DNA of 25,219 bases from Bacteroidaceae bacterium (GTDB taxonomy: Bacteria; Bacteroidota; Bacteroidia; Bacteroidales; Bacteroidaceae). The stretch's first letter is position 1. Every line of letters begins with the position of its first letter. The position numbers were made by a program, and so were the translations under genes. The notes beneath the pieces were generated by a model. The model had not been told where the DNA came from. It did no database searches and saw nothing but the letters and a program-made list of their open reading frames with translations. Shown here piece after piece: positions 14,230 to 21,660 of the stretch. The stretch spans positions 1-25,219 of the forward strand of contig JAEDNQ010000011.1 in NCBI GenBank assembly GCA_016302435.1. The letters are read 5' to 3'.

Positions 14230-15129
14230 TCACACAAGATGGCGGATGAGTTCTTCTCTATCTCCACAGAGCATGTCGATGACAGGTATCTCAACCATAG
14301 TGTATGCTCCTGGCTTCTGCTTGAACGATGCGCGGGCGACATTGACCAGCACCTGCGCTGTGAGGGCGGGATTGTTGATCTTCATGTCAAATGAGAAGAG
14401 CTGGTTGTGTGTCTTGCCTGACACTCCTTTGCGCACGAGGTTGACTCCGTGGCCTACATCGTTGAGTTTGTCAACGCATGGTACCTGCTGCACGTGTGTC
14501 TCGTCGTTGACGAAGTATGGGTCTGCCTTGATGGCTGCTTCTACTGTCTTGAAGTCAGCTCCTTCTTCCAGTTCGACATATACCATGCGGCGGTGTATGC
14601 CTGTACCTACGGGGATAGTCATGGACAGGGCATCCTTGACTCCTGCTATGGCGCGCACAGCCACAGAGTGGCCCATTGAGCGTCCTGGACCGAAGTTGGT
14701 ATAGCTGATACCTTTGGGGGCAAGGCTCTCCATGAGAGTGCGGACGATGGAGTCTGACCCAGGATCCCAGCCTGCGGAGATGACGGACACAGCGTTGTGA
14801 GCCTTGGCTACAGCATCGAGGCTACGGCGAAGGTCTACTATCTTGGTGTGGATGTCGAAGGAGTCGACAGTGTTGATGCCTAAGGCTAAGCACTGCTTTG
14901 CGTATTCTTCAACCTTGCGTGTTGGAGTGGCGAGGATGGCCACCTGCACGTTGTCCAGCTCTGTGATGTTCTTTACTACGGGATAGCCAGCGAGTTCTGC
15001 TGGTTTGTCTGTGTCGCCATTGCGGCGTACGACACCGACACACTCCATGTCTTCTGAGGCTTCGATAGCCTCAAGCGCATACTTGCCAATGTTGCCATAT
15101 CCTACGATGGCTGCGCGAATTTTTGCCAT
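14230..15129 (-). CDS. ddh: meso-diaminopimelate dehydrogenase
   Basis: This NADPH-dependent enzyme makes meso-2,6-diaminopimelate in one step from tetrahydrodipicolinate, bypassing the acylated routes, and so supplies lysine and peptidoglycan. The 299-residue protein has an N-terminal Rossmann motif, IVGYGNIGKYALEAI, then VAILATPTRKVEEYA and NTVDSFDIH. The family segments SAGWDPGSDSIVRTLMESLAPKG, TNFGPGRSMGHSVAVRAIAGVKDALS and GTGIHRRMVYVELE follow. Both the length and these segments match the DapDH family of Corynebacterium and Bacteroidetes. I found no convincing promoter in the 248-bp gap above it, which also holds the secDF terminator; read-through from secDF cannot be excluded. A long hairpin follows downstream. 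Confidence 0.95.
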   Translation of the reverse strand: MAKIRAAIVGYGNIGKYALEAIEASEDMECVGVVRRNGDTDKPAELAGYPVVKNITELDNVQVAILATPTRKVEEYAKQCLALGINTVDSFDIHTKIVDLRRSLDAVAKAHNAVSVISAGWDPGSDSIVRTLMESLAPKGISYTNFGPGRSMGHSVAVRAIAGVKDALSMTIPVGTGIHRRMVYVELEEGADFKTVEAAIKADPYFVNDETHVQQVPCVDKLNDVGHGVNLVRKGVSGKTHNQLFSFDMKINNPALTAQVLVNVARASFKQKPGAYTMVEIPVIDMLCGDREELIRHLV

Positions 15130-15334
15130 AAGTCTTTTTCTGTGTTTGAATGTGTTGTTTTGTTGTATGGTGTGTTCTGGTTGGTCAAGGCTTGTGTCTC
15201 CCTGCTCGATAGCTTTGACGCATGATGGTGAACATGGTGTCTATGCTTGCAAAAATGCTCTCTTCTGTGTGTCCTGACTCTGTGATTGTTTTTTTCAGAA
15301 AAGAGGAGGAACGAAGGAGGGAGGGGAAATATAT

Positions 15335-15361
15335 AGGGCAGCAACTCAATGCTGCTGCCCT
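15335..15361 (-). terminator. hairpin terminator of secDF
   Basis: AGGGCAGCA (15335-15343) pairs with TGCTGCCCT (15353-15361) over 9 bp with a 9-nt loop. It begins 16 nt after the secDF stop and is followed on the minus strand by ATATATTTCCCC. The remainder of the spacer up to ddh shows no feature I can support. Confidence 0.75.
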
Positions 15362-15377
15362 GTTGAGGTGAGGTAGT

Positions 15378-18300
15378 TTATGCCTTTGAAGGTGCTACGC
15401 TCGTTTCCTCTGTTACGTCAGCTTCCTTGATACGAGCACCCATGACGAGGTATGCTGTAGGAGCGGCGATGAAGAGGGATGAGCATGTGCCGAAGATAAC
15501 ACCGAGCATCATTGCGAAGGCGAAGGCGCGGATGCTGTCGCCGCCAAGCACGAAGATTACGAGGAGCACTATGAATGTTGACACTGAGGTGTTGATGGTA
15601 CGTGCCAAAGTGCTGTTGAGGGCATCGTTGAAGATGCGCTGGCGGTCACGATGTGGATAGAGGCTGAAGACCTCGCGGATACGGTCGAAGACGACCACCT
15701 TGTCATTGATAGAGTAACCGATGACTGTGAGGACAGCTCCGATGAATGTCTGGTCTATCTCGAGTGAGAAGCCTATCCAACCGTAGCAGAGTGAGAAGAA
15801 TCCGATAACGACAACGGTATCTATGGTAAGGGCAACAATTGAACCTACGGAGTAGGCTACGTTGCGGAAACGCACGAGGATGTAGAGGAAGATAGCCGCA
15901 ATGGCGAAGAGAACTGAAAGGATGGCTCCATAGGTTATGTCTTCTGCTATGGAAGGTCCTACCTTCTGTGAAGAGATGATAGAGCCTCCCTCGCGGTTGT
16001 CGCGGTCGATGAATGCTTCTTCTGTTACAGATTTATCTACCATTCCTCCGTCTACAAATGCCTTATAGAGTAATGACTCGATAGTGGCGTCTGCTTCGGC
16101 GCTGTTGTCGTTAATCATGAAGTTGGTTGAAACGCGCACGTTATTGCCTTCTGTACCGATGGCGATGACTGTGACGTTGATGGCTTCTTCGCTCTTGTTG
16201 TTTGCCTCAAACTGCTTGACGATGGCTGCCTTGACAGCTTCTGGCTGCACCTGGTTGACAAACTCTACCTTGTAGTTGCGTCCGCCTGTGAAGTCGATTG
16301 ACTGGCTGAGTCCGCGAACTGCAAAGCTGATGAGGCAGACAAGGATGAGGATTCCGAAGCCCATGAAGGACTTCTTGTAATGACCCATAAAATTGTACTT
16401 GGTGTCTCTCATCATGTTTTGAGAGAGCTTAGTGGTGAACTTAAGGTCTTGCCACTTGCCCTTCTCAAGGAAGTGCTCGTAAGCTATGCGAGTCAGCCAT
16501 ACGGCTGTGAAGAATGAGCAGATGATACCAATCATCAGAGTTGTGGCGAAGCCCTTGATAGGTCCTGTACCGAAGTTGTAGAGGATGATACCTGTGATGA
16601 TGGTTGTAACGTTGGAGTCGAAGATGGCTGAGAAGGCATTGCTGTAACCTGCTGCTACGGCTGAATTGATGTGCTTGCCTGAGCGCATCTCTTCCTTTGT
16701 GCGCTCGTAGATGAGCACGTTGGCGTCGACTGCCATACCGAGGGTGAGTACCATACCTGCTATTCCTGACATGGTGAGGGCTGCACCGAGAGAGGTGAGG
16801 ATGCCGAAGGAGAAGAAGAAGTTGAGCATGAGGGCGCAGTTGGCTACCATACCTTCACGTACGCCGTACATGACTACCATGTAGAGCATGAGGATAATGA
16901 AGGCCACGATGCAGGAGATGAATCCAGCCTGGATGGACTGTGCACCGAGGGTAGGTCCTACGATGTCTTCCTGTATGATGGAGGCTGGGGCTGGCATCTT
17001 ACCAGACTGGAGCACGTTGGCCAAGTCCTTGGTTTCTGTAGTGGTGAAGTTACCGCTTATCTGTGTGCTACCGCCGTCAATCTTGTTCATGACGTTTGGT
17101 GCGCTGTATACGAGGTTGTCGAGGACGATGGCTACGCAGTGGTTGACGTTGGCCTCTGTGAGGGCAGCCCACTTGCGTGCGCCTTCTGTGTTCATCTTCA
17201 TGCTGACAACGGGGTTGCCAAACTGGTCGAAGTCGTCTTTAGCCTCTGTTACGACCTCGCCTTCGAGTGGTGCGCGGCCGTTGGTGCCTGTCATGCGGAT
17301 GGCATAGAGTTCGAATACCTTGCCTGCCTTGTCCATTGACTTCACGCCCCACTTGAGTGAGAGGTCGGCTGGGAAGATCTGCTTTGCTGTCTCAGAAGTG
17401 AGAAGTGCGTTGATTTCAGCTGTGTCGCGTGCCAAGGCGTATGCTACCATACAGCCTCTCTGGGCTCCTGTTGGCTGAAGGATTGCGAAAAGAGGGTTGG
17501 CCTTCTTGGCTGCCTCGGTGTCTTCGTCGCTGGCAGTCTTGTCATCAGCCTTCTTGACCTGCGAGAGAACCTCTGCTGCAGCAGACTTGCTTGAGTCGGC
17601 TTTTGTCTCTTCGACGGCTACGGGCTCTGCCGCTGTACTGTCTGTGGCTGTAGAGTCGGCTGGTGTGTCCACGGTAGCGTTGTTGCGGAGAGCTGCATTG
17701 AGCTGAGCGAGGTAAGGTGCTACCTGAGGAGCGTCGTATGTCTCCCAGAACTCGAGGTTTGCGCTTCCCTGCAGAAGTTTGCGCACGCGCTCTGGCTCTT
17801 TGATACCAGGGAGCTCGACCATGATGCGTCCGCTCTGTCCCTCAATCTTCTGGATGTTGGGCTGCACGACACCGAAGCGGTCGATACGTGTGCGGAGCAC
17901 ATTGAACGAATTGTCCACGGCCTCTTCCACGCTCTCGCGCAGCACTTTCTCTACGTCTGCATCGGTGCTGTTGGTGTTGACCTTGCCTTTGAGCTGCTGG
18001 GTGGCGAAGATGGCCGCGAGGGGCTTACCCGGAGCATTCTTTTTATAGGCACTGACAAAAAGTGTGATGAAATCGCTCTGACTTTCTTGCGCACCCTTAG
18101 CTGCTTCGTCTACAGACTTAAGGAATGCTTCATCAGTCTTGTGGTCTGACAATGTCTTCACTACCTCTGGCACGCTTACCTCGAGGATGACGTTCATACC
18201 GCCCTTCAGGTCAAGTCCGAGACCGATGGCTGTTTCGCGACAGTCCTTGAGAGTGTAGTTGCCAAGATAGAACTCGGTCGTGTTCAACGAGTCGAGATAG

Positions 18301-18434
18301 AGCTCAGCCTGCTGTGCGTCCATCTTTGCAGCTTTGTCTTCTACCCACTTGGTAGCGACTGAGAATGAAAGATAGAAGAGGCAGATGAGTGTCAACGCCA
18401 CTGCTAAAAACTTTACAAATCCTTTGTTTTGCAT
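15378..18434 (-). CDS. secDF: protein translocase subunit SecDF (SecD-SecF fusion)
   Basis: This inner-membrane, proton-driven factor helps pull secreted proteins through SecYEG. The single 1018-residue chain joins SecD and SecF, the form usual in Bacteroidetes. The SecD part has TM1 at about 9-27, GLGLDLKGGMN at 71-81, RTRIDRFGV at 181-189, a large periplasmic domain, and five more helices from about 505. These include the conserved GMAVDANVLIYERTKEE at 566-582 carrying the transmembrane aspartate. The SecF part starts near 676, with SIDFTGGR at 712-719 and a helix motif SINDKVVVFDRIRE. Residues about 250-313 form a low-complexity Ala/Ser/Thr/Asp insert. The gene has its own promoter and a terminator directly after it. 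Confidence 0.97.
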   Translation of the reverse strand: MQNKGFVKFLAVALTLICLFYLSFSVATKWVEDKAAKMDAQQAELYLDSLNTTEFYLGNYTLKDCRETAIGLGLDLKGGMNVILEVSVPEVVKTLSDHKTDEAFLKSVDEAAKGAQESQSDFITLFVSAYKKNAPGKPLAAIFATQQLKGKVNTNSTDADVEKVLRESVEEAVDNSFNVLRTRIDRFGVVQPNIQKIEGQSGRIMVELPGIKEPERVRKLLQGSANLEFWETYDAPQVAPYLAQLNAALRNNATVDTPADSTATDSTAAEPVAVEETKADSSKSAAAEVLSQVKKADDKTASDEDTEAAKKANPLFAILQPTGAQRGCMVAYALARDTAEINALLTSETAKQIFPADLSLKWGVKSMDKAGKVFELYAIRMTGTNGRAPLEGEVVTEAKDDFDQFGNPVVSMKMNTEGARKWAALTEANVNHCVAIVLDNLVYSAPNVMNKIDGGSTQISGNFTTTETKDLANVLQSGKMPAPASIIQEDIVGPTLGAQSIQAGFISCIVAFIILMLYMVVMYGVREGMVANCALMLNFFFSFGILTSLGAALTMSGIAGMVLTLGMAVDANVLIYERTKEEMRSGKHINSAVAAGYSNAFSAIFDSNVTTIITGIILYNFGTGPIKGFATTLMIGIICSFFTAVWLTRIAYEHFLEKGKWQDLKFTTKLSQNMMRDTKYNFMGHYKKSFMGFGILILVCLISFAVRGLSQSIDFTGGRNYKVEFVNQVQPEAVKAAIVKQFEANNKSEEAINVTVIAIGTEGNNVRVSTNFMINDNSAEADATIESLLYKAFVDGGMVDKSVTEEAFIDRDNREGGSIISSQKVGPSIAEDITYGAILSVLFAIAAIFLYILVRFRNVAYSVGSIVALTIDTVVVIGFFSLCYGWIGFSLEIDQTFIGAVLTVIGYSINDKVVVFDRIREVFSLYPHRDRQRIFNDALNSTLARTINTSVSTFIVLLVIFVLGGDSIRAFAFAMMLGVIFGTCSSLFIAAPTAYLVMGARIKEADVTEETSVAPSKA

Positions 18435-18486
18435 TGTTGTTGAAATTAATTAATTATTGATTGTTATTATTTTTTCGTGTCGTGGT

Positions 18487-18511
18487 TTGCCTGCTTTTGG
18501 CGTGCGGGCAA
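18487..18511 (-). other. hairpin in the secDF leader
   Basis: TTGCCTGC (18487-18494) pairs with GCGGGCAA (18504-18511) over 8 bp with one G-T pair and a 9-nt loop. It lies just downstream of the secDF promoter, at the very beginning of the predicted transcript, followed by an AT-rich unstructured leader. Protection of the 5' end or regulation is possible; alternatively it ends the EEP-family transcript read from upstream. Confidence 0.45.
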
Positions 18512-18525
18512 GTATGTTCAAGGTG

Positions 18526-18554
18526 CAAAGTTATACATTTTTTTATAAAGCAAA
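18526..18554 (-). promoter_or_regulatory. probable promoter of secDF
   Basis: On the minus strand TTTG (18551-18554) and TAACTTTG (18526-18533) are separated by 17 bp, two short of the usual spacing. The -7 element is exact. The leader would be about 85 nt. Confidence 0.6.
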
Positions 18555-18596
18555 AGAAAAATGTAATGAATTTCTTGCATAAAGCACGTTAAAGTA

Positions 18597-19676
18597 TCAT
18601 TTTGACCCCAATTTGATATGTGAGAAGATAGGATAATGGTCGCTTGACTTGATTGTATTGTCCACACATGTCTCATAAGACGTGATATTCGGGCTTATGA
18701 GTATGTTGTCTAAGCGGAAGTACATGCCGCTGCGGTTGTAGCTCACGCCTGGGCCGTTGCCGCTTCGAGTGTAGGCATCGTTGAGGGCTCGCGTGAGCCG
18801 GTAGTGAGGGTAGGATATGGGGGATGCGTTGAGGTCACCGCAGAGGACTATGTATCTGCCCTCATTGCGCTCGACGAAAGCTGCAATGGAGTCTGCCTGT
18901 ATGCCGCGCAGGGAGTCTTTGGGGGCGAGCTTGCTGGTCAGCAGCTGATACTTCTCATCGGAATCATTGCGGTCCGGATGGCGGTAGTTTCTGATGATGG
19001 ACTTGTAGTCGGCCTTATCGGACGGGGTGAGTTTGTACGACTCTAAATGGTTGTTGACAACCATGAGGGTGTCTTCGCCAATGAGTATCTCGTAGACATA
19101 GGAGGCGTTTTTCTCTGAGGGGTATTCTATGGTGTAGCACTCCTGTATGGGGTATTTGGAGAAGCACACCATGTAATTGTCTGTAACGAGGTTGAGGGAA
19201 TTGTAAGGATAGATGTCTTTGAGTACTTCTGCCATCTGGTCTGTTTTGGACTTCATGGCTTCTTGCAGACATACGATGTCTGCCTTGCTGTCTTTGACGT
19301 AGCGGTAGATGCTGTTCTCTTCCAAAGGGAGGTTGTTGTCCACTCCGAATGCCATGGTGTTGTAGGACAGTATCTTGATGCTGCCTTCTGGTACTTTGCT
19401 TTTGATGTTGAAAGGGCAATAGGTGCGTATGCTGCTGGCGCATAAGAGCATGCCAGCCAGCGGCAGGACTGTCACTTTCCACTTGAAGATGAGCCAGAAG
19501 ACGATGAAAAGCGTGTTCATAGCAAGGAACACAGGGAAAGCTAACCCCCAGTAGGAGACACCTGGATAGTGCTGTGGCGGCAGGTAGGCCGTAAGGGCAC
19601 AAAAAATCATTGCCACTATCACTATCAGATTAATGGCAATGAATATCATCATTGGTATGAATTTTATCAGTTTCAT
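18597..19676 (-). CDS. membrane-anchored endonuclease/exonuclease/phosphatase (EEP) family protein
   Basis: This is a 359-residue protein with three hydrophobic helices at about 7-30, 43-64 and 68-83, followed by an EEP domain at about 100-356. The EEP catalytic pattern is seen in KILSYNT with Asn106, CLQEA with Glu139, VVNNHLES, CGDLNASP and the final SSDHYPI with the catalytic-type Asp-His pair. Such enzymes hydrolyse phosphodiester bonds in nucleic acids or lipid/inositol phosphates. Here the substrate cannot be told, and the position of the domain relative to the membrane is uncertain. The start overlaps the rhomboid stop as ATGA, so the two are probably made together. The pairing appears common in Bacteroidales, from memory. 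Confidence 0.88.
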   Translation of the reverse strand: MKLIKFIPMMIFIAINLIVIVAMIFCALTAYLPPQHYPGVSYWGLAFPVFLAMNTLFIVFWLIFKWKVTVLPLAGMLLCASSIRTYCPFNIKSKVPEGSIKILSYNTMAFGVDNNLPLEENSIYRYVKDSKADIVCLQEAMKSKTDQMAEVLKDIYPYNSLNLVTDNYMVCFSKYPIQECYTIEYPSEKNASYVYEILIGEDTLMVVNNHLESYKLTPSDKADYKSIIRNYRHPDRNDSDEKYQLLTSKLAPKDSLRGIQADSIAAFVERNEGRYIVLCGDLNASPISYPHYRLTRALNDAYTRSGNGPGVSYNRSGMYFRLDNILISPNITSYETCVDNTIKSSDHYPIFSHIKLGSK

Positions 19677-20596
19677 TTCTGCATGCTTTTGCTTGCGTCA
19701 AACAGTGTGCGCTTCTCCTCATCCGAGAGGTTCTGATAGCCTGACTGACGTATTTTGTCAAGGATTCGGTCTATCTCTTCATCCCTTGCCTTTTTCTTGC
19801 TGTTGTATTCGTGGTCCTGATAGTTGGTCTCACGCACACTGTGCACTGTCATCTTTGGCTTGCGCTCTTTCTTGAAAATTTTCTTTAGTCTGTCTACGAG
19901 TGTCTCTCCTGTGTCGTAGCTGCTGCCGGTACGTGAGTAGCTGCTGCCAGAGCTTGAGTAGCTGCTGTTCCATCTTCTTCTACCAGAAGTGGCGTTGTCC
20001 ATGTGTTTCCATATTATCAGGATGACGGCTCCGACGAATATTCCGCCCAGATGGGCAAAATGCGCCACTCCGTCAACTGACTTGAAACCATTGTACATCT
20101 CAAAGGCGGTGTAGAAGGCTACAAGCCATTTCAGCTTGATGGGGAAGGGGATGGGGATTATGAAGAGTTTGGCATTTGGGAAATAGTAGGCTGCCGCTGC
20201 CATGACTCCGTAGATGGCGCCAGATGCTCCCACGAGGATGTTTTGGGGGATGATGCCAAGGAAGGACATGAATTGATTGACCAGCGCACTGCCTATTCCA
20301 CATATTAAATAATAATATACAAATCTCTTTGTGCCCACCTGCATCTCTACAGAGTTGCCAAATATCATCAGCGACCACATGTTGAAGAACAGGTGCATCC
20401 AACCGCCATGCATGAACATGTAGGTCACGTATTGGTATATGGCAAAATTGCTGGAGCCTATGGGGTGGAGAGCATTGAACGCCGTAAACCAGTCTGTGTA
20501 TCCTCCGAGCGGAAACATTGGGCATATCAACTCTGAGAGCGCGAAGAATACGATGTTGACTATTAGGATTATCTTTACTGCTGGAGTAATTCTCAT
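19673..20596 (-). CDS. rhomboid family intramembrane serine protease with DUF6576-like C-terminal tail
   Basis: This is a six-helix membrane protease of 307 residues. The catalytic dyad is readable: Ser126 in GASGAIYG and His182 in FAHLGG. The conserved HGGWMHLFFNMW motif at 63-74 supplies the oxyanion-side His and Asn. After the last helix (about 184-198) comes a cytosolic-type tail with a Ser/Tyr-rich repeat (SSYSSSGSSYSRTGSSYD, about 211-228) and a basic stretch. It ends in a conserved acidic-basic helix, ARDEEIDRILDKIRQSGYQNLSDEEKRTLFDASK, the DUF6576-like motif often seen after Bacteroidetes rhomboids. Substrates are unknown. A probable promoter lies at 20713-20720 and the next gene is coupled through ATGA. 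Confidence 0.93.
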   Translation of the reverse strand: MRITPAVKIILIVNIVFFALSELICPMFPLGGYTDWFTAFNALHPIGSSNFAIYQYVTYMFMHGGWMHLFFNMWSLMIFGNSVEMQVGTKRFVYYYLICGIGSALVNQFMSFLGIIPQNILVGASGAIYGVMAAAAYYFPNAKLFIIPIPFPIKLKWLVAFYTAFEMYNGFKSVDGVAHFAHLGGIFVGAVILIIWKHMDNATSGRRRWNSSYSSSGSSYSRTGSSYDTGETLVDRLKKIFKKERKPKMTVHSVRETNYQDHEYNSKKKARDEEIDRILDKIRQSGYQNLSDEEKRTLFDASKSMQK

Positions 20597-20712
20597 GTTT
20601 GTCTTTCTTTATTTATATTGCTTGTTGGTTACTTTAAGTTTGCGTGGCCGCATGTGGCATGGGCTCCCTTCTTTTTGAGGATGGACATGCAGGGCAAAAC
20701 GCAATTGCGGTG

Positions 20713-20720
20713 CAAAATTA
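20713..20720 (-). promoter_or_regulatory. probable -7 element upstream of the rhomboid gene
   Basis: On the minus strand TAATTTTG fits TAnnTTTG. The nearest TTTG is at 20744-20747, 23 bp away, which is wider than usual. The leader would be about 110 nt. It stands back to back with the HU promoter in the 412-bp gap at 20597-21008. Confidence 0.5.
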
Positions 20721-20802
20721 GAGATTTTCTTCCTATTACAGGTCAAAAACATATAAAATACTATTGATTTTGACGTTTTTCAACGTTTTTTCCCCACTTT
20801 TG

Positions 20803-20833
20803 TTTGTAGAAGCAGATTTATCTTATAAATTTG
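20803..20833 (+). promoter_or_regulatory. Bacteroidetes-type promoter of the HU gene
   Basis: TTTG (20803-20806), a 19-bp spacer and TAAATTTG (20826-20833) match the consensus exactly. The leader before the HU ATG would be about 170 nt, unusually long for such a small gene; I see no known riboswitch or leader peptide in it. Confidence 0.78.
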
Positions 20834-21008
20834 CAACGGATTATGATTAACAACCAAGCTAACCGAACTCCGACGGCTGTTTCGACGGGTATTCTCACTC
20901 TGAAGCCATCATTGCGAAGACATCAATCCAAAACTTATCAACTCCTTTCAATGCAACACTCATTATTTATACACATTATTAATATATAATCTTAATACTC
21001 ATTTCAAC

Positions 21009-21281
21009 ATGAACAAGACAGATTTAGTAAACGCTGTCTCTGCAAAAGCAGGACTTAGCAAAGCCGATTCAAAAAAGGCTGTTGAAGCAACAATCGAAGC
21101 AATCACTGAGGCTATCAAAGCTGGAGAAAAAGTTGCTGTTATTGGATTCGGCACTTTTGCTGTGCAGGAGAGACCTGAGCGCCAGGGCATCAATCCTGCT
21201 ACAAAGGAGTCTATCACTATCGCAGCCAAGAAGGTGGTAAAGTTCAAGCCCAGTGCTGAACTCGACTCGGCAATCAACTAA
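21009..21281 (+). CDS. HU family DNA-binding protein
   Basis: This is a 90-residue nucleoid protein that bends and compacts DNA. It matches canonical HU throughout: MNKTDLVNAVSAKAGLSKADSKKAVEA for the helical dimerisation part, GEKVAVIGFGTFAVQERPER leading into the DNA-binding beta arm, GINPATKESITIAAKKVVKFKPSAELDSAIN at the end, including the INPATKE arm tip and the KFKPS signature. Length is standard. It is more AT-rich and uses simpler codons than most neighbours, as expected for an abundant protein. It is monocistronic by layout, with its own promoter and a hairpin downstream. Bacteroidales carry several HU copies, so hupA/hupB naming is not attempted. Confidence 0.97.
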   Translation: MNKTDLVNAVSAKAGLSKADSKKAVEATIEAITEAIKAGEKVAVIGFGTFAVQERPERQGINPATKESITIAAKKVVKFKPSAELDSAIN

Positions 21282-21372
21282 CCTCTCGCAAAGCAGACGC
21301 TCATGATTGGCTCATGGAACGATTTACATTGCCAATCTCAGCTGTATTTTCCACCTGCTCGGAATCAGACAT

Positions 21373-21401
21373 TAATGGCGACACTCATTGTGCCGCCATT
21401 A
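21373..21401 (+). terminator. possible hairpin terminator of the HU gene
   Basis: TAATGGCG (21373-21380) pairs with CGCCATTA (21394-21401). After an A/C mismatch, CAC/GTG closes a TCATT loop. It lies 92 nt past the HU stop and lacks a T-run. A weaker inverted repeat, GATTGGC...GCCAATC, lies at 21305-21337. The rest of the 21282-21660 gap is AT-rich and holds the promoters of the next gene; I see no gene in it. Confidence 0.45.
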
Positions 21402-21593
21402 TTCATGGAAGGATGTTCATGGAAAGTTGTTATTTCTTTTTCCTTAGTACTAAATCTCTTTTTCTGCAATTTACCGCCCCCCTTTTGACATCAAATTTTA
21501 TATCTAAAAAAGCTGTTATGTTGCCTAACAGGAGTCAAATCGTTACTTTTGAAAAAAAAATTTATAACTTTTACGTATTTTTTTCTGATTTTC

Positions 21594-21624
21594 TTTGTTC
21601 ATTAAGACATATTCGCTACATTTG
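21594..21624 (+). promoter_or_regulatory. Bacteroidetes-type promoter of the lipoprotein/DUF5723 operon
   Basis: TTTG (21594-21597), a 19-bp spacer and TACATTTG (21617-21624) match the consensus, giving a start site about 30 nt before the ATG at 21661. A second, weaker set lies upstream: TTG (21521-21523), 20 bp, then TACTTTTG (21544-21551), so tandem promoters are possible. Confidence 0.75.
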
Positions 21625-21660
21625 TCGAAAATTAATTATCAACCTAAAAAACGTTACGAC

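Noticed and set aside
15248..15255. CATTTTTG on the minus strand upstream of ddh, considered as a ddh promoter
   Set aside because: It misses the first consensus base and has no upstream element at about 19 bp.
21303..21488. 61-codon open frame downstream of the HU gene
   Set aside because: It overlaps the hairpin at 21373-21401, has no recognisable features, and lies in a spacer with promoter-like sequence.
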